Source: Paulinella micropora (lineage: Eukaryota; Cercozoa; Imbricatea; Euglyphida). Taken from it: a DNA stretch of 53,797 nucleotides. A program made the translations under genes and the position numbers. A model generated the notes under the pieces. The model was not told where the DNA came from, searched no databases, and saw nothing but the letters and a program-made list of their open reading frames with translations. The stretch spans positions 91,408 to 145,204 of the forward strand of contig BJOX01000182.1 of NCBI GenBank assembly GCA_009731375.1. The letters are read 5' to 3'. Shown here one piece after another: positions 16,573 to 26,500 of this stretch; positions within the stretch are counted from its first letter, which is position 1, and the number at the start of each line of letters is the position of its first letter.

Positions 16573-17334
16573 ATGCAGACACCCAGGCCTACCCGGTTTA
16601 GCGCGCTACCGAGAACACGCGGGCACTACGCCTCCTCCTCGCGCCCCCGGCGGAGCCGAGCGAGCGCCAGCAGAGGGCCGGCGGAGGACAGCCGGGGGCA
16701 GGAGGCCAGCCTGGCGCGCCCCCGCCCGCCACGGCAGGCAGCCACCCCGGCGCTCGACTACCGGGTGCCCGGAGGGGCCACGCCCCCGCCGCTAGCCGGC
16801 CGGCGGGCGGACCCGCGACCAGCGGACCCGCGGCCGGCGGAGCCGCGGCCGGCGGAGCCGCGGCCGGCCCCGGGAAGGCAGGCGGAGCCGTGGCCGGCGG
16901 ACCCGCGATCGGCGGAGCCGCGGCCGGCGGACCCATACCCCGCCCAGGGGAGGCCGACGGCCGCTGGCCTACCGCCGGTGGGCCCAGCGGGCCCACCACC
17001 GGGCCCGCACCGGCCCAGCGCCGAGGGCACGGCCCAGCCGGGCCCCGGGCCGGGCGCGCGGCCGCCGGCCCACCCGACCCCGCTGCCCAGGCCCAGAGGC
17101 CGGCGGCTGGCAGGTGAGCGCCCGGACGACGCCTCGGCCGACGCCTCGGCCGAGGAAACGTCGGCCGCGCCGGGCCAGACCGAGCCGCCGGCCTCTGGGC
17201 TTCGGCCGGGTCAGACTACGCGGGCCACGGCGCCCGGACCGCCCCGGGCCGCCCCAACCCGCGCGTGGCAGCTGGACCAAGAATCCTGGCAGACGATCCT
17301 GCAGCGCCGACGGGCACAACGAGGAAGGGGGTGA
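16573..17334 (+). CDS. Pro/Arg/Ala-rich low-complexity protein (possible)
   Basis: An open frame of about 253 residues from ATG 16573. The frame is open further upstream without ATG. Residues about 75-120 are tandem ADPRPAEPRPA-like repeats encoded by a 15-bp GC minisatellite. The last 25 residues (WQLDQESWQTILQRRRAQ) look like a genuine protein end. The opposite strand is also open over much of the same stretch, so strand choice rests on the C-terminus. The stop coincides with the right edge of the GC-rich block. Confidence 0.4.
   Translation: MQTPRPTRFSALPRTRGHYASSSRPRRSRASASRGPAEDSRGQEASLARPRPPRQAATPALDYRVPGGATPPPLAGRRADPRPADPRPAEPRPAEPRPAPGRQAEPWPADPRSAEPRPADPYPAQGRPTAAGLPPVGPAGPPPGPHRPSAEGTAQPGPGPGARPPAHPTPLPRPRGRRLAGERPDDASADASAEETSAAPGQTEPPASGLRPGQTTRATAPGPPRAAPTRAWQLDQESWQTILQRRRAQRGRG
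16800..16935. repeat. GC minisatellite, 15-bp unit
   Basis: Units near gcggagccgcggccg repeat about nine times with small changes and stay in frame in the overlapping reading frame. Confidence 0.85.
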
Positions 17335-18670
17335 TGAATGAGTGACGAGTGAGAGGATAGTATAGGAATAGAGAAAGATGAAGAATAATAAAGAAGATGA
17401 AAGATGACGAGATGAGAAGAATACGACCTGCGGGCACAGGACGGGGTGATAGCGGCTTATATGACTTGCGGGTATGTGATGGGTGATAGCGGCTTATATG
17501 ACTTGCGGGTATATGATGGGTGATAGCGGCTTATATGACTTGCGGGTATATGATGGGTGATAGCGGCTTATATGACTTGCGGGTATATGAGAGGATGATA
17601 ACGGTATCAATGAATTGCGGGACTTTATAAGGGGGTGATGAGAATATGACTGACATACGAATTCGAAGATGAATGAAGATGAGAGAGGGGGAGCGGTATA
17701 CTTTTACATTCACAGGTACGGTGACGGGCATGCTACATGCATTTTATACCAACAAGGTAAACATTGTGACGACGCGGGTTATATATACAGACAAATACGG
17801 GAAAAATATTATATCATTCAGGCTCACGGGTACAGACATAAATAATATCATGTGACTTTACGGTGTGATGGGGGAAATATATTAGACTGACATAATATTA
17901 TCGGGCATAGCGGACATATCGGGAAATGAATGACAAACATGTTTTATGCCTGATAGGCTCATGGAGGAAACTGGGGAGCGGCCTGATACAAGACTTTATT
18001 TTTTCTTTCCGCTCTGTGACGAGCGATGATATGGAACTTTATATATTCTTATGATAACAACGAGTGAAGGGGACATACGGGTTGAACGGGGAAATAATGC
18101 ATATTGACTAATCCAGTTTAGATAGAGAGTGGTAGAATAGCGAGGGGAGGAAAACAGGGGATAACAAATAGGGATAGTCAATGGGATGGAATCATATCCT
18201 TTGACTATATTATCCACCCCCTCCCCCCTCGGCTACCCTAGAGGAGGGGCCGCGGGGCAGAGATGAGAAAGATGAAGAAGAAAGATGAAGAAGAAAGATG
18301 ATGAAGAAGGAAGAGAAAAGGGGCAACGGGTAAGCGGCAACTCTGACACTCGGGTGAGGGGTGGCACCAGAGTGCAAACATCTTTCAGAGGGGGCTGCGA
18401 AGGGGATCAAAAGGGGACATGGACCTTTTTGGGGGGAGAAGGGATGGAGTGATGAGTGGATGAGGAGGTGTGTATATCATTCGTGTTATTAGGACTCAGG
18501 TTCGTTTCAAGCATGGCGTTTCAGTGCCGGAGGGACCTTGGTGGGGGTAGCAAACGTCCGGGGGAGCCTTTCCTTGCCTACGTTACCTCTGGGCTGGGCG
18601 ACCGGGACTACAGCGCACCGAGAGGGCATTATGAGGCTATTAAAAGCCAGAGATATCAGTTCGAGTTAAA
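17335..18670. other. AT-richer spacer without recognisable genes
   Basis: Base composition drops abruptly just after 17335. Apart from the 37-bp tandem repeat at 17444 and purine-rich stretches near 18260-18340, I see no coding region, RNA gene or element. Confidence 0.6.
17444..17591 (+). repeat. 37-bp tandem repeat (4 units)
   Basis: Four nearly identical units beginning gggtgatagcggcttatatg and ending in tatatgat. A decayed fifth unit is visible to about 17640. The unit contains short TATA-like motifs. Confidence 0.95.
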
Positions 18671-18672
18671 GT

Positions 18673-18912
18673 GGGATTCGGCGTGACCGAGACGGGGGCG
18701 GCTTCGACAAGCGGGATTCGGCGTGCCCCAGACGGGGGCGGCTTCAACAAATGGGATTCGACGTGACCGAGACGGGGGCGGCTTTAACAAACCGGATTCG
18801 GCGTGACCGAGACGGGGGCTGCTTCGACAAGCGGGATTCGGCGTGAACGAGACGGGGGCGGCTACAACATGTTGGATGCGGCGGGACCCAGACGACGGCT
18901 GCATCAGAGCAC
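18673..18912 (+). repeat. 40-bp tandem repeat (6 units)
   Basis: Six units starting gggattcggcgtgaccgaga at 18673, 18713, 18753 and so on. Divergence rises toward the right end. All frames contain stops in some units, so it does not look coding. Confidence 0.95.
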
Positions 18913-19386
18913 GAGGAACGACAACAACATATGGGTATCGATCGAACGCGGGCACGGCTGGGGATGCATCGGATCGGCGGATCCAACGGAGTCGCGGAAG
19001 CGGGAAGGGAAGACTCTCCCAGGATAGTATAGACCGACACTAGGTCGGGGGGACATTGAGTGACTAGGGGCCGGTTACAAAGAATGGAGGATGAAGGGCA
19101 AGTTGTGGTCTCAACAGAGGGGAGGTGCATTTTCAGGCGTGCGGTGGCGGAAACCGAATCAACAGGCGACGAAGGGCGTAACGGGAAATTAACCAAAATT
19201 TTACATAATGTAAGTGATAGCGTTTGGCCCAACCTACAATTTTGTTTAATTTCTTAATACGGGTACGGCGTTGACTGTCACTCAGGTTCGTATTGGCATT
19301 TTATCCCGAGGTTGGTCGGCGGGGGCGCAAGTTCGACTCCTCGCGCGCATACTGGCGAGCGCGCTCGGGGGGGAGAAGGGATTATG

Positions 19387-19537
19387 CCGCCCACTCGGTA
19401 TATAATGGCAATACTGATCGTTCCGGTCTGTCGGTTAATCCTTGGTCTGGAGATTACGGAGTCCCTACTTTAGGTATTCTTCAGTCTTCATATCGTTAGT
19501 AACAGTTATCTGTTTATTAAATATCCTACTATCGTAA
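19387..19537 (+). repeat. Dispersed repeat, copy 1 (about 150 bp, TATA-containing)
   Basis: cggtatataatggcaatact, then gttccggtct and tcttcatatcgttag, ending near a-tcgtaacag. It matches 49939-50095 over its length with scattered changes. The TATA motif and the ends near microsatellite or unique DNA would suit a solo LTR or promoter-bearing repeat. No TSD was established. Confidence 0.7.
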
Positions 19538-19538
19538 C

Positions 19539-19599
<61 letters not shown>

Positions 19600-19600
19600 A
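19538..19600 (+). repeat. (AGT)n microsatellite
   Basis: About 20 uninterrupted agt units at the end of dispersed repeat copy 1. Confidence 0.98.
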
Positions 19601-19628
19601 AATAGGATGACAGCCCCCTTGTCGAGGA

Positions 19629-20187
19629 CTATGATCCTACAGACACACCAGAAGCAAGACCTCTGGTTAGTCTTTGAACATGTCTATAAAATCTCCTAAG
19701 AAACAACATCAGAGCATTAACAGAATGTAATGCATTCAGACATGTTGAGTGTAAAAGATGTATCCATTGATCTAAAGAAATCAAACTATTCCATGAAAGA
19801 CAAGAACCAAAACATGATTGAATCTGTAAAGTAACTAAGGTAGAAAAACAAGGAATGCAATCTTGAAAAACATGAGTTTCATGATTAATCTTATTATGAC
19901 ATATATCACAAATCGCATCAACAGGGGAACCAAAACCGCGATTAGATAGTCCAAACCTCAAACAACCCGCTCTTGCCAAAGATATTAATCTCCTTTCCCC
20001 CTCATATTACGACCTTTTAAATAAAATTCCATTTTTAAGTTAGTTTTCACACGCTTGTAAATAGACAAAAGAGACACGCGTAATTTCTGTCTCCAATCTT
20101 TCTGTTCACAATCATGAATAATCTTTTTTAACCTTGATTTAGAAGAGTTCTTAACAAAAGCAAGAAAATCCTGAACTGCAGTACAAG
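19629..20187 (-). pseudogene. LINE-like ORF, C-terminal part (downstream of the Polinton insertion)
   Basis: Read on the minus strand, this continues the reading frame that enters the Polinton from the right flank (40714-40990). Past the insertion site the protein goes on with a Lys-rich stretch (FVKNSSKSRLKKI). After a one-base frame break near 20000 it continues to LISLARAGCLRFGLSN and a Cys/His cluster, CDICHNKINHETHVFQDC. Such a CCHC-type knuckle after the reverse transcriptase is typical of LINE ORF2 proteins. The family is inferred from this tail only, as the catalytic domain is not in the window. Confidence 0.45.
20182..20187. repeat. Target-site duplication TACAAG (left)
   Basis: tacaag directly before the left terminal repeat, identical to 40714-40719 directly after the right one. 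A 6-bp duplication is the size expected for Maverick/Polinton integrases. Confidence 0.93.
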
Positions 20188-20440
20188 ACTACTATAGGTA
20201 CCACTATAGGACACTTATCTTTATATTTATATACATAAATTTAGCCCATTTCGCCATATTTCGCTCTCCTATTAATCAACCAAAACTAGCAAAACTAGGA
20301 AAATCGCTATTTTCACAAACTATCAATACTAAGTCTCCTTATCCCACTTTTCTTATTCTTTCTCGGTGTCCTGAACCCCCTTATCTTTTTCTCAAAAAAA
20401 GAATGTGCTCTGTATTGAAAGTTTGTAAATAAAAGAATAA
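20188..20440 (+). repeat. Left terminal inverted repeat of the Polinton
   Basis: Begins actactataggtaccactat. It matches the reverse complement of 40465-40713 with only a few substitutions and small indels over about 250 bp. It then diverges into AT-rich non-coding sequence that lasts to about 20800. Confidence 0.95.
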
Positions 20441-20802
20441 AAAAATTAAATCCACAATAAGAAAAAAGGTAAAATGAACTCAAAACATAATAACAAATCA
20501 TAATTCACATCAACTATTGTAATAAAATAAGAAACAATAAAGCAACATCACATAAGCCACCAACCACCTCACAAAGCAACTAATCACACCGATCCGCCGA
20601 AATTAAAGCCATCAGCCAAAGTAATTCCACCACACACCATCAGCCACTTTTTTCGCACAGGCAAACCGTCATAGCATACCACAACAACAGAAACGACAAA
20701 ATAAATTGTCAGCACATTTTGGACTACTTTACAGAAAAACCAGAAAAAACCAAAAACACACTTTTTGTTTTTTTGGATTTTCTTGTTTTTTCCGCACTTT
20801 CT

Positions 20803-21285
20803 ATGAGCGATTTCATAGACGACGAAGCACAAGAAAGCAGTAGTAGTGGCGAGGAAGTAGAGAGAGAGGAAGGGACTGATTGGACAGAATATTATTCTGA
20901 TAAAAACAATAAAAAACTAACAAGGGACGAAATAAATCAAAAATCAAAAAAGAAAAAACTAAAAAAACAAATGATTAGTCTTGAATTGGAATTAGAAGAA
21001 GTAAATAAAAGAATTGAAGCAATAGAAAAGAGGAAGGAGGAAGTTGAGGAGAATAAAGTTATGACAGAGAATATGAGAAAGACGAAGAGACAAAAGATAA
21101 GACACGAGAAGCGAGTAAAAAAAGAAATGAACTTCTTTGATAAGTGGTTAGAGAATAATAAATTTCCAATGACTGCTAGAGAAGAAGTAGGGGCTAGAAA
21201 GATGATTGAGAAAGGAGAACAATTTGATGATGTGTTAGTGAAATATAAAGAATATATAAGAAATAATAATCAATTGTTGTCTTAA
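20803..21285 (+). CDS. Charged coiled-coil protein (unknown, Polinton)
   Basis: About 160 residues from ATG 20803 (MSDFIDDEAQ). A longer frame reaches upstream, but the extension is Phe/Leu-rich and unlike the rest. An acidic Ser-rich head is followed by a Lys/Glu-rich coiled coil (about residues 35-110) and a more globular tail (FFDKWLENNKFPMTAREEVG). It is the first gene inside the left end and reads inward. Its stop lies in a small hairpin. Function unknown. DNA-binding or scaffolding is possible from the charge pattern only. Confidence 0.6.
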   Translation: MSDFIDDEAQESSSSGEEVEREEGTDWTEYYSDKNNKKLTRDEINQKSKKKKLKKQMISLELELEEVNKRIEAIEKRKEEVEENKVMTENMRKTKRQKIRHEKRVKKEMNFFDKWLENNKFPMTAREEVGARKMIEKGEQFDDVLVKYKEYIRNNNQLLS

Positions 21286-21288
21286 TTG
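21271..21288 (+). terminator. Hairpin over stop codon
   Basis: caatt / aattg (5 bp) with an 8-base loop. The stop taa at 21283-21285 lies across the loop and the 3' arm. Confidence 0.45.
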
Positions 21289-21486
21289 TGTTGTGTGGTG
21301 TCTGTCTACCCGCTCACCTCTCCTCAAACAACACGACACACACTCACATCAGGCAATATAATTATTTTTGTTAGTAAAAAAGCACATGATAGACATATAA
21401 ATAATTAGAATGGCTNNNNNNNNNNAAACGGCTTCCAGACACTGCCCACATATGTGTTTTGTGCTTTTTTGATGTGTGGGTAGGCG

Positions 21487-21994
21487 ATGCCACCAAAGAA
21501 GAAGACCACCGCTCCCGAAGCAGAGCCTGTCCAAGAGCCTGTCCAAGAGCCAACCCTTGCAGTAGCACCAGCCACTGAACCGCCCCAAGACGACAAACAC
21601 GAGGACAAGCAAGCTCAGGCTGAGGGAAAAGTAGGAAATGCTTCTAGCCCCCTTTCAGCTTTTGGAAAAAAGAAAATTAAAAGTCAAACAAAGCCAAAGG
21701 AGCACGAGGGAAAGGTGTATGTTATCTTTAACAGCGATATGGATAAGCCAGATGCTATCTACGAAGAGAAAAAANNNNNNNNNNAAGAAAAAAGAAAGAA
21801 GTAAGGATGCTGTCTTTATGATTACGGGAGGGGATGACGAAATACCATATGTTGCTTATGAAGGAGCAGGTGTTATACGTGTTTTTCGTTCATTCAAAGC
21901 CTTAAAGGCCTATTACATCAAAGGCCTAGCACCTAGGTATTCTAAGTTTGCTGTGATAAATCCTCCTCCAGAAAAGGACACACAGAAGAAATGA
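21487..21994 (+). CDS. Small Lys/Pro-rich protein (unknown, Polinton), split by a gap
   Basis: Starts MPPKKKTTAPEAEP with a repeated PVQEP motif, then a basic linker and HEGKVYVIFNSDMDKPDAIY. A 10-N gap at 21775-21784 shifts the frame. After it the protein continues with DAVFMITGGDDEIPYVAY and FRSFKALKAYYIKGLAPRY and stops at 21994. I join the two parts because neither alone makes a sensible gene and both read the same way. The C-terminal half looks like a small alpha/beta domain. It may be a virion or DNA-associated protein. No family recognised. Confidence 0.55.
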
Positions 21995-22016
21995 GGCTAC
22001 AAATCCAAAATTTCTT
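21986..22016 (+). terminator. Hairpin over stop codon
   Basis: aagaaat / atttctt, 7 bp perfect stem with a 17-base loop. The stop tga at 21992-21994 spans the end of the 5' arm. Confidence 0.5.
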
Positions 22017-22020
22017 TTTT

Positions 22021-22977
22021 CTATCGGACTCTTGTCCCTGTGCGGACATTTGAAGGATTAATTTGTTCTCTATTCAGTATATGCTTTGTTTGTTTTTCTT
22101 TTGTTAATTTTTTTAATTCTTTATTAACATCCGGTTCGTCTTTTGTGTCATCTTCTTCGGCGACCTCGGTCTTTAATAAGTGTCGGGGCGATACTATATC
22201 ATCATTCGTTAATATAATCCGGTAACCCCTGCGGCCTTTTACTTTATATATTTGTTTGCTCCAAGTCTTACCTCCCTTTTCTAGTATATGTTTTTTGTTA
22301 AGTTTTCTTACCTTGTCTCCCTCTTTAAAATCAAATAAATTCTTATCCACATAATGTTCCTGCTTGTTAGTATCAGTGCCGTTAAACACTTCAAGTGGTG
22401 AGGCTTTAATTGTTGAGTGCTTCTTTTTGTTATAATAATAAACAACATCTTCAATGTAATTTATCCAATCAAAGTTGCCATTATAAGCCCATATAACATG
22501 GAGTTGTTCTCGTAGAGTTCTTACAAATCTATCAACAGTACCTAATGAATTATGGTCTCCCACTTCAACCTTAAAATGATTAATACCATTATTATCAATC
22601 CATTCTCCAACCGCTCCCTTAAATTCACCACCGCTGTCTGAGATAAATGCTTTTGGCTTTGGTAGTTTTTTGAGTGCTTCTAAGACCGTAGTTGAAAACT
22701 TATTTTTTATTGGGATGGCGTAAGCATACCGACTATGAATATCAATCCAAATCAAAGCAAAATTATAATTTTTGGTTTTCGTTGCGACTTTCGTCATATC
22801 CATTAAATCAATATTTACCATATCTAAAACTTTATCTCCCCATATTGTTGTGCCCCTTGTTCTGGGCTTTGTCTGCCGAAATATTTCCTGTGCTGTATCT
22901 TTTTTTTGTTCCTCATCCGTTTTGTCTGAGTCAGGATTTTGTTGATCAATATTAGCAGTCGTATGTTTGTTGTCCAT
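22021..22977 (-). CDS. Retrovirus-type (RVE) integrase of the Polinton
   Basis: A 318-residue DDE-superfamily integrase that would process the element ends and join them to host DNA. The catalytic core covers about residues 45-215. The first Asp is D57 (VNIDLMDM), the second D114 (FISDSGGEF), and the third acidic position is D149 in GTVDRFVRTLR. The spacing is therefore D-D-34-D, with Asp where retroviruses have Glu. The C-terminal part has an SH3/chromo-like stretch (FKEGDKVRKL). The N-terminus is short and acidic, without an obvious HHCC zinc finger. Its ATG overlaps the stop of the upstream gene (TAATG), so the two are probably co-expressed. Confidence 0.92.
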   Translation of the reverse strand: MDNKHTTANIDQQNPDSDKTDEEQKKDTAQEIFRQTKPRTRGTTIWGDKVLDMVNIDLMDMTKVATKTKNYNFALIWIDIHSRYAYAIPIKNKFSTTVLEALKKLPKPKAFISDSGGEFKGAVGEWIDNNGINHFKVEVGDHNSLGTVDRFVRTLREQLHVIWAYNGNFDWINYIEDVVYYYNKKKHSTIKASPLEVFNGTDTNKQEHYVDKNLFDFKEGDKVRKLNKKHILEKGGKTWSKQIYKVKGRRGYRIILTNDDIVSPRHLLKTEVAEEDDTKDEPDVNKELKKLTKEKQTKHILNREQINPSNVRTGTRVR

Positions 22978-23498
22978 TAAAATTTAAGAAATACTTTATC
23001 AGCCTCTTGACTTTTTACCTTCTCTTTATGAGTGGTATTATATACATCAACTGATATTTTTTCACTTCGTTTTTTTCCACCTCGCTGTTTTTCGCCTGTT
23101 GTTTCATAATCTTTGCTTTCTTCACTCTCACTTTCTTCTTCTTCTTCGCTGTCATTCTCTGGCTTCTTGGGTGGTGGTGTTTTCTTCGCTGTTTTCTTCT
23201 TAGGCGTTTTAGCATTCTTTTTTATCTTTCTAAGCATATGATTAGCAATAACCTCAGACATATCAATTCCGCTGTCGCTGTCGCTTTCGTTTTCTACGAT
23301 TTCGGGTTTTGCTAGTATTTCCTTATCAACACTTAACTCAGCATCAGATTCAATTGTTTCATCTATGGTCTTATCTTTCAGTTCCCCCTTCTTGCGGAGC
23401 CGTTCGCGAGCCCAATCGTCCTTTCGCCGTTCAGCATTTTCTCTATTTGCTTGAACAGCCTTCTTCCAATTTTCCTTTGATGCTTCCTTTGACGGCAT
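22977..23498 (-). CDS. Highly charged protein upstream of the integrase (unknown)
   Basis: A 173-residue protein. A Lys/Arg/Glu-rich helical N-terminus (WARERLRKKGELKDK) is followed by an acidic Ser/Asp segment, a Lys/Pro stretch (KTPKKKTAKKTPPPKK) and a Glu/Ser run. Nearly all of it is predicted disordered. Its stop codon overlaps the integrase start by one base. It starts 77 bases from the divergent fiber gene. It could be a DNA-binding partner of the integrase or a core protein, but no family is recognised. Confidence 0.7.
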   Translation of the reverse strand: MPSKEASKENWKKAVQANRENAERRKDDWARERLRKKGELKDKTIDETIESDAELSVDKEILAKPEIVENESDSDSGIDMSEVIANHMLRKIKKNAKTPKKKTAKKTPPPKKPENDSEEEEESESEESKDYETTGEKQRGGKKRSEKISVDVYNTTHKEKVKSQEADKVFLKF

Positions 23499-23574
23499 AA
23501 TTTAGATATGCTTTTAATCTTTGTTGCTATAATTTAACAAAAATAAAATTAAATATTTAATAAATATATATAAT
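23499..23574. promoter_or_regulatory. Bidirectional intergenic promoter region
   Basis: A 76-base, very AT-rich gap between divergent starts. The rightward side has a TATA run (ataaatatatataat) immediately before the fiber ATG. It is the only possible promoter for the integrase pair and the fiber gene. Confidence 0.6.
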
Positions 23575-26500
23575 ATGTCGCAATATAAATCCTTACTTGG
23601 CCTTAATGAGTTGGCTGTTGATAGTCTAAATATACTTAACTTAGACCTAACCAATACCAACATAGTCGGTCTGAATACAGACAGAGTGCCAGAAGATGCT
23701 GACCCCATAAATCTTTATTACACTGACGACCGATTTGACACACGTCTCGCTTTAAAATCAACATCAGACCTAAAAGAAGGGCTTGATTATTATTGGACTG
23801 ATAACCGCTTTGACACACGTCTCGCTTTAAAATCAACAACGGATATCAAAGAAGGAAGCCGTTTATACTACACAGAGCAACGAGTTAGGGATAATGATGA
23901 AGTCAAAGCCTCAACTCAACACCGCTCTAATACTTCCAATCCGCACCAAACAAGTTTATATAATTTGATAGACACAAACATATTTGCACAAACGAGCGGG
24001 CAATACTTAACTTACAACGATGTAGAAGGCAAATGGAAGAATACAGCCCTTGGTTCAATTGATACACTTTCAGATGTGGTTATAACCGCACCAGTGGCGA
24101 TGAATAGTTATCTAACATATAACTCAATAAACTGGGTAAATAAAACATTTCCGATAAATGTTGATGAAACAGGCAATATTAGTATGGGAAGGAAGAATAT
24201 AACAGGATTAATTTACTAAATACCAAAGATGTTGATGAATGGATATTTGAACACCAAGATAATAATGATAAAGTTTCAGCGAGTGGAAGTATAGACTCAC
24301 ATAGCGATGTGTTAATAACGGGCACACCAGCAGATAACCAATTACTCATTTATAGCACGGGGCAATGGAGAAACACCACACCACCCTTTCTTAGATTAGA
24401 CGGCACAGCCAGCATGACAGGAGGACTAGATATGGGAGGGTTTGCTATTTCAGGGGCTTCTACATATAATGGAATTAATCTCGCAAATCTCGCAGTTGAT
24501 GGTTCGGTGGTTAAACTAACAGGAGACCAAACCATAGGAGGAATAAAAACATTTAGCAGTATAATAAATGCGAGTGCGGGGATTGATATTAAAAGCCAAA
24601 GCATAACAAATGTAAATCAACTAAATGGCAGGTCTATCACAACTTGGCTATCAGAGCACGATACTAACACGGCTAAAGTGTCGGCAAGTGGAAGTATTGA
24701 TTCACATAGCGATGTGATTATAACAACAGCATCAGACAATCAACTACTCATTTATAGCACTGGACAATGGAGAAACGTGGCATCACCCTTTCTTAGATTA
24801 GACGGCACTGCTAGTATGACGGGAGGACTAAATATGGGAAACCAAAGTATAACAAATGTGAATCTTGTTGATGGTGTTGATGTTTCTGTTATTGATACTT
24901 CGGCAGTTAAAACCTCAGGAAACCAAACCATAGCAGGAATCAAGACATTTAGCAGTGGTATTGAAATAACAGGAAATTCAACGAATGCGACAACAAAGGG
25001 AACATTCGTGGTTTTTAACTCCACAGTCAATATAGGAACTATCGAATGCCTTGATATGGGCACTGGTGTAAATTATAACTTTGAAATAAATGCCAAAAAA
25101 ATAAGTTTCATTATTGATGGGGCAATCGTCGGTTGGGTAAATGCTTCGGGGCTAGATTGTAATAGTAGCAAAATAGCTAACCTTGGAACTCCGACATTAG
25201 CGACGGACGGAGCGACAAAAGGGTATGCGGACACATTGGACGGGCAAAATGTAAAACTAACAACAGACCAAATCATAACAGGAAGTAAAACATTTAATGG
25301 TGCTAGCACTACAATAAAGTATCTAACTTTAACGAACAATGCTGATTTTAATAATCAAACTATCACTAATGGTGGAAATATAACATATAATGGGGCGAGG
25401 ATATTAAACCAAAATGGAGGAGATATATTCTTTTCACAGACATCAGGAGATTATCAGTATTTCTTATTTACTCTAAATACTGCTACAAGTGGAACCGCGA
25501 ACCAAAAAGGTTATGTATTTACGAATGTGGCATTTGACGCAAAAGGAGCAGGTCTTTATATTTCAAAACTTTTGGACAATAAAAATGCTTCGTCTGACAT
25601 TGTCCGTTTTAACAATGCTGGCGGTATGCGGTTTTATGGTGCCTTAGATATGAACTCAAATAATGTAATAAATGGCGGAACAATAACGGGAACTACATTA
25701 ACGGCAACTGCTGGCATGACTACAACAACTTTAACAACGAGCGATAAAATAACAACAGCACTAGGCAAACCGATAATCATAGGCAACTCAACAAAAGGAA
25801 CAGGAGCAACAGGCGGATTAGAGTTTTCTGGAACGGCGAGCGACCCCGCGGGGCCACATATACAGGCAATAACGACGGCAGATGGGTATCCAGTTTTTCA
25901 AATGTGGAATTATGCTCATAATGATATTACTTTAGGTTTTGATGCTTATGTGTCGGGAGGGGCATGGAAATCATCTTCTGCGACATCTAACTTTTTAATA
26001 CAAAAAGGCACTAATCTTCTTTTCTATTATAAATCAGGAGTAGCGGTGGGGAATAATGTATCATTTAATGTCGCAATGGACATCAGTAGCACAACGGGCT
26101 TATTAACAGCAAATGCTGGCATATCAACAACAACATTAACAAAAAGCGACAATATAGTAGTAGGTGCTGGAAAAAGTGTTTTCATAGATAGGTCAGGATA
26201 TACAAACACGAATAACAAATTAGTTTTGTGGGATGGTGGAACAGGCTCCACGACTGCTTTTAATGGATTTGGTATTAAACTAGACACAATGATGTACAAT
26301 GTTAATGCTACAACTGATAATCACATATTTTACTATGGTGCTACAAATGAGTTATTCAGAATTGGTAATGCGGGAATTACTGCTTCAAAGGCAATAACAG
26401 CAAATGCGGGTATATCTGTTGTTAATAGCACAGTCGACATACGCGGGGAAGCAAGAAGTGGGTCTCATGCTACACCAGTCGGGTTATATGTCACAGCCAA

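Noticed and set aside
20313-20501. Small frames within the terminal inverted repeats
   Set aside because: Short, Phe/Tyr-rich and not kept equally in both arms.
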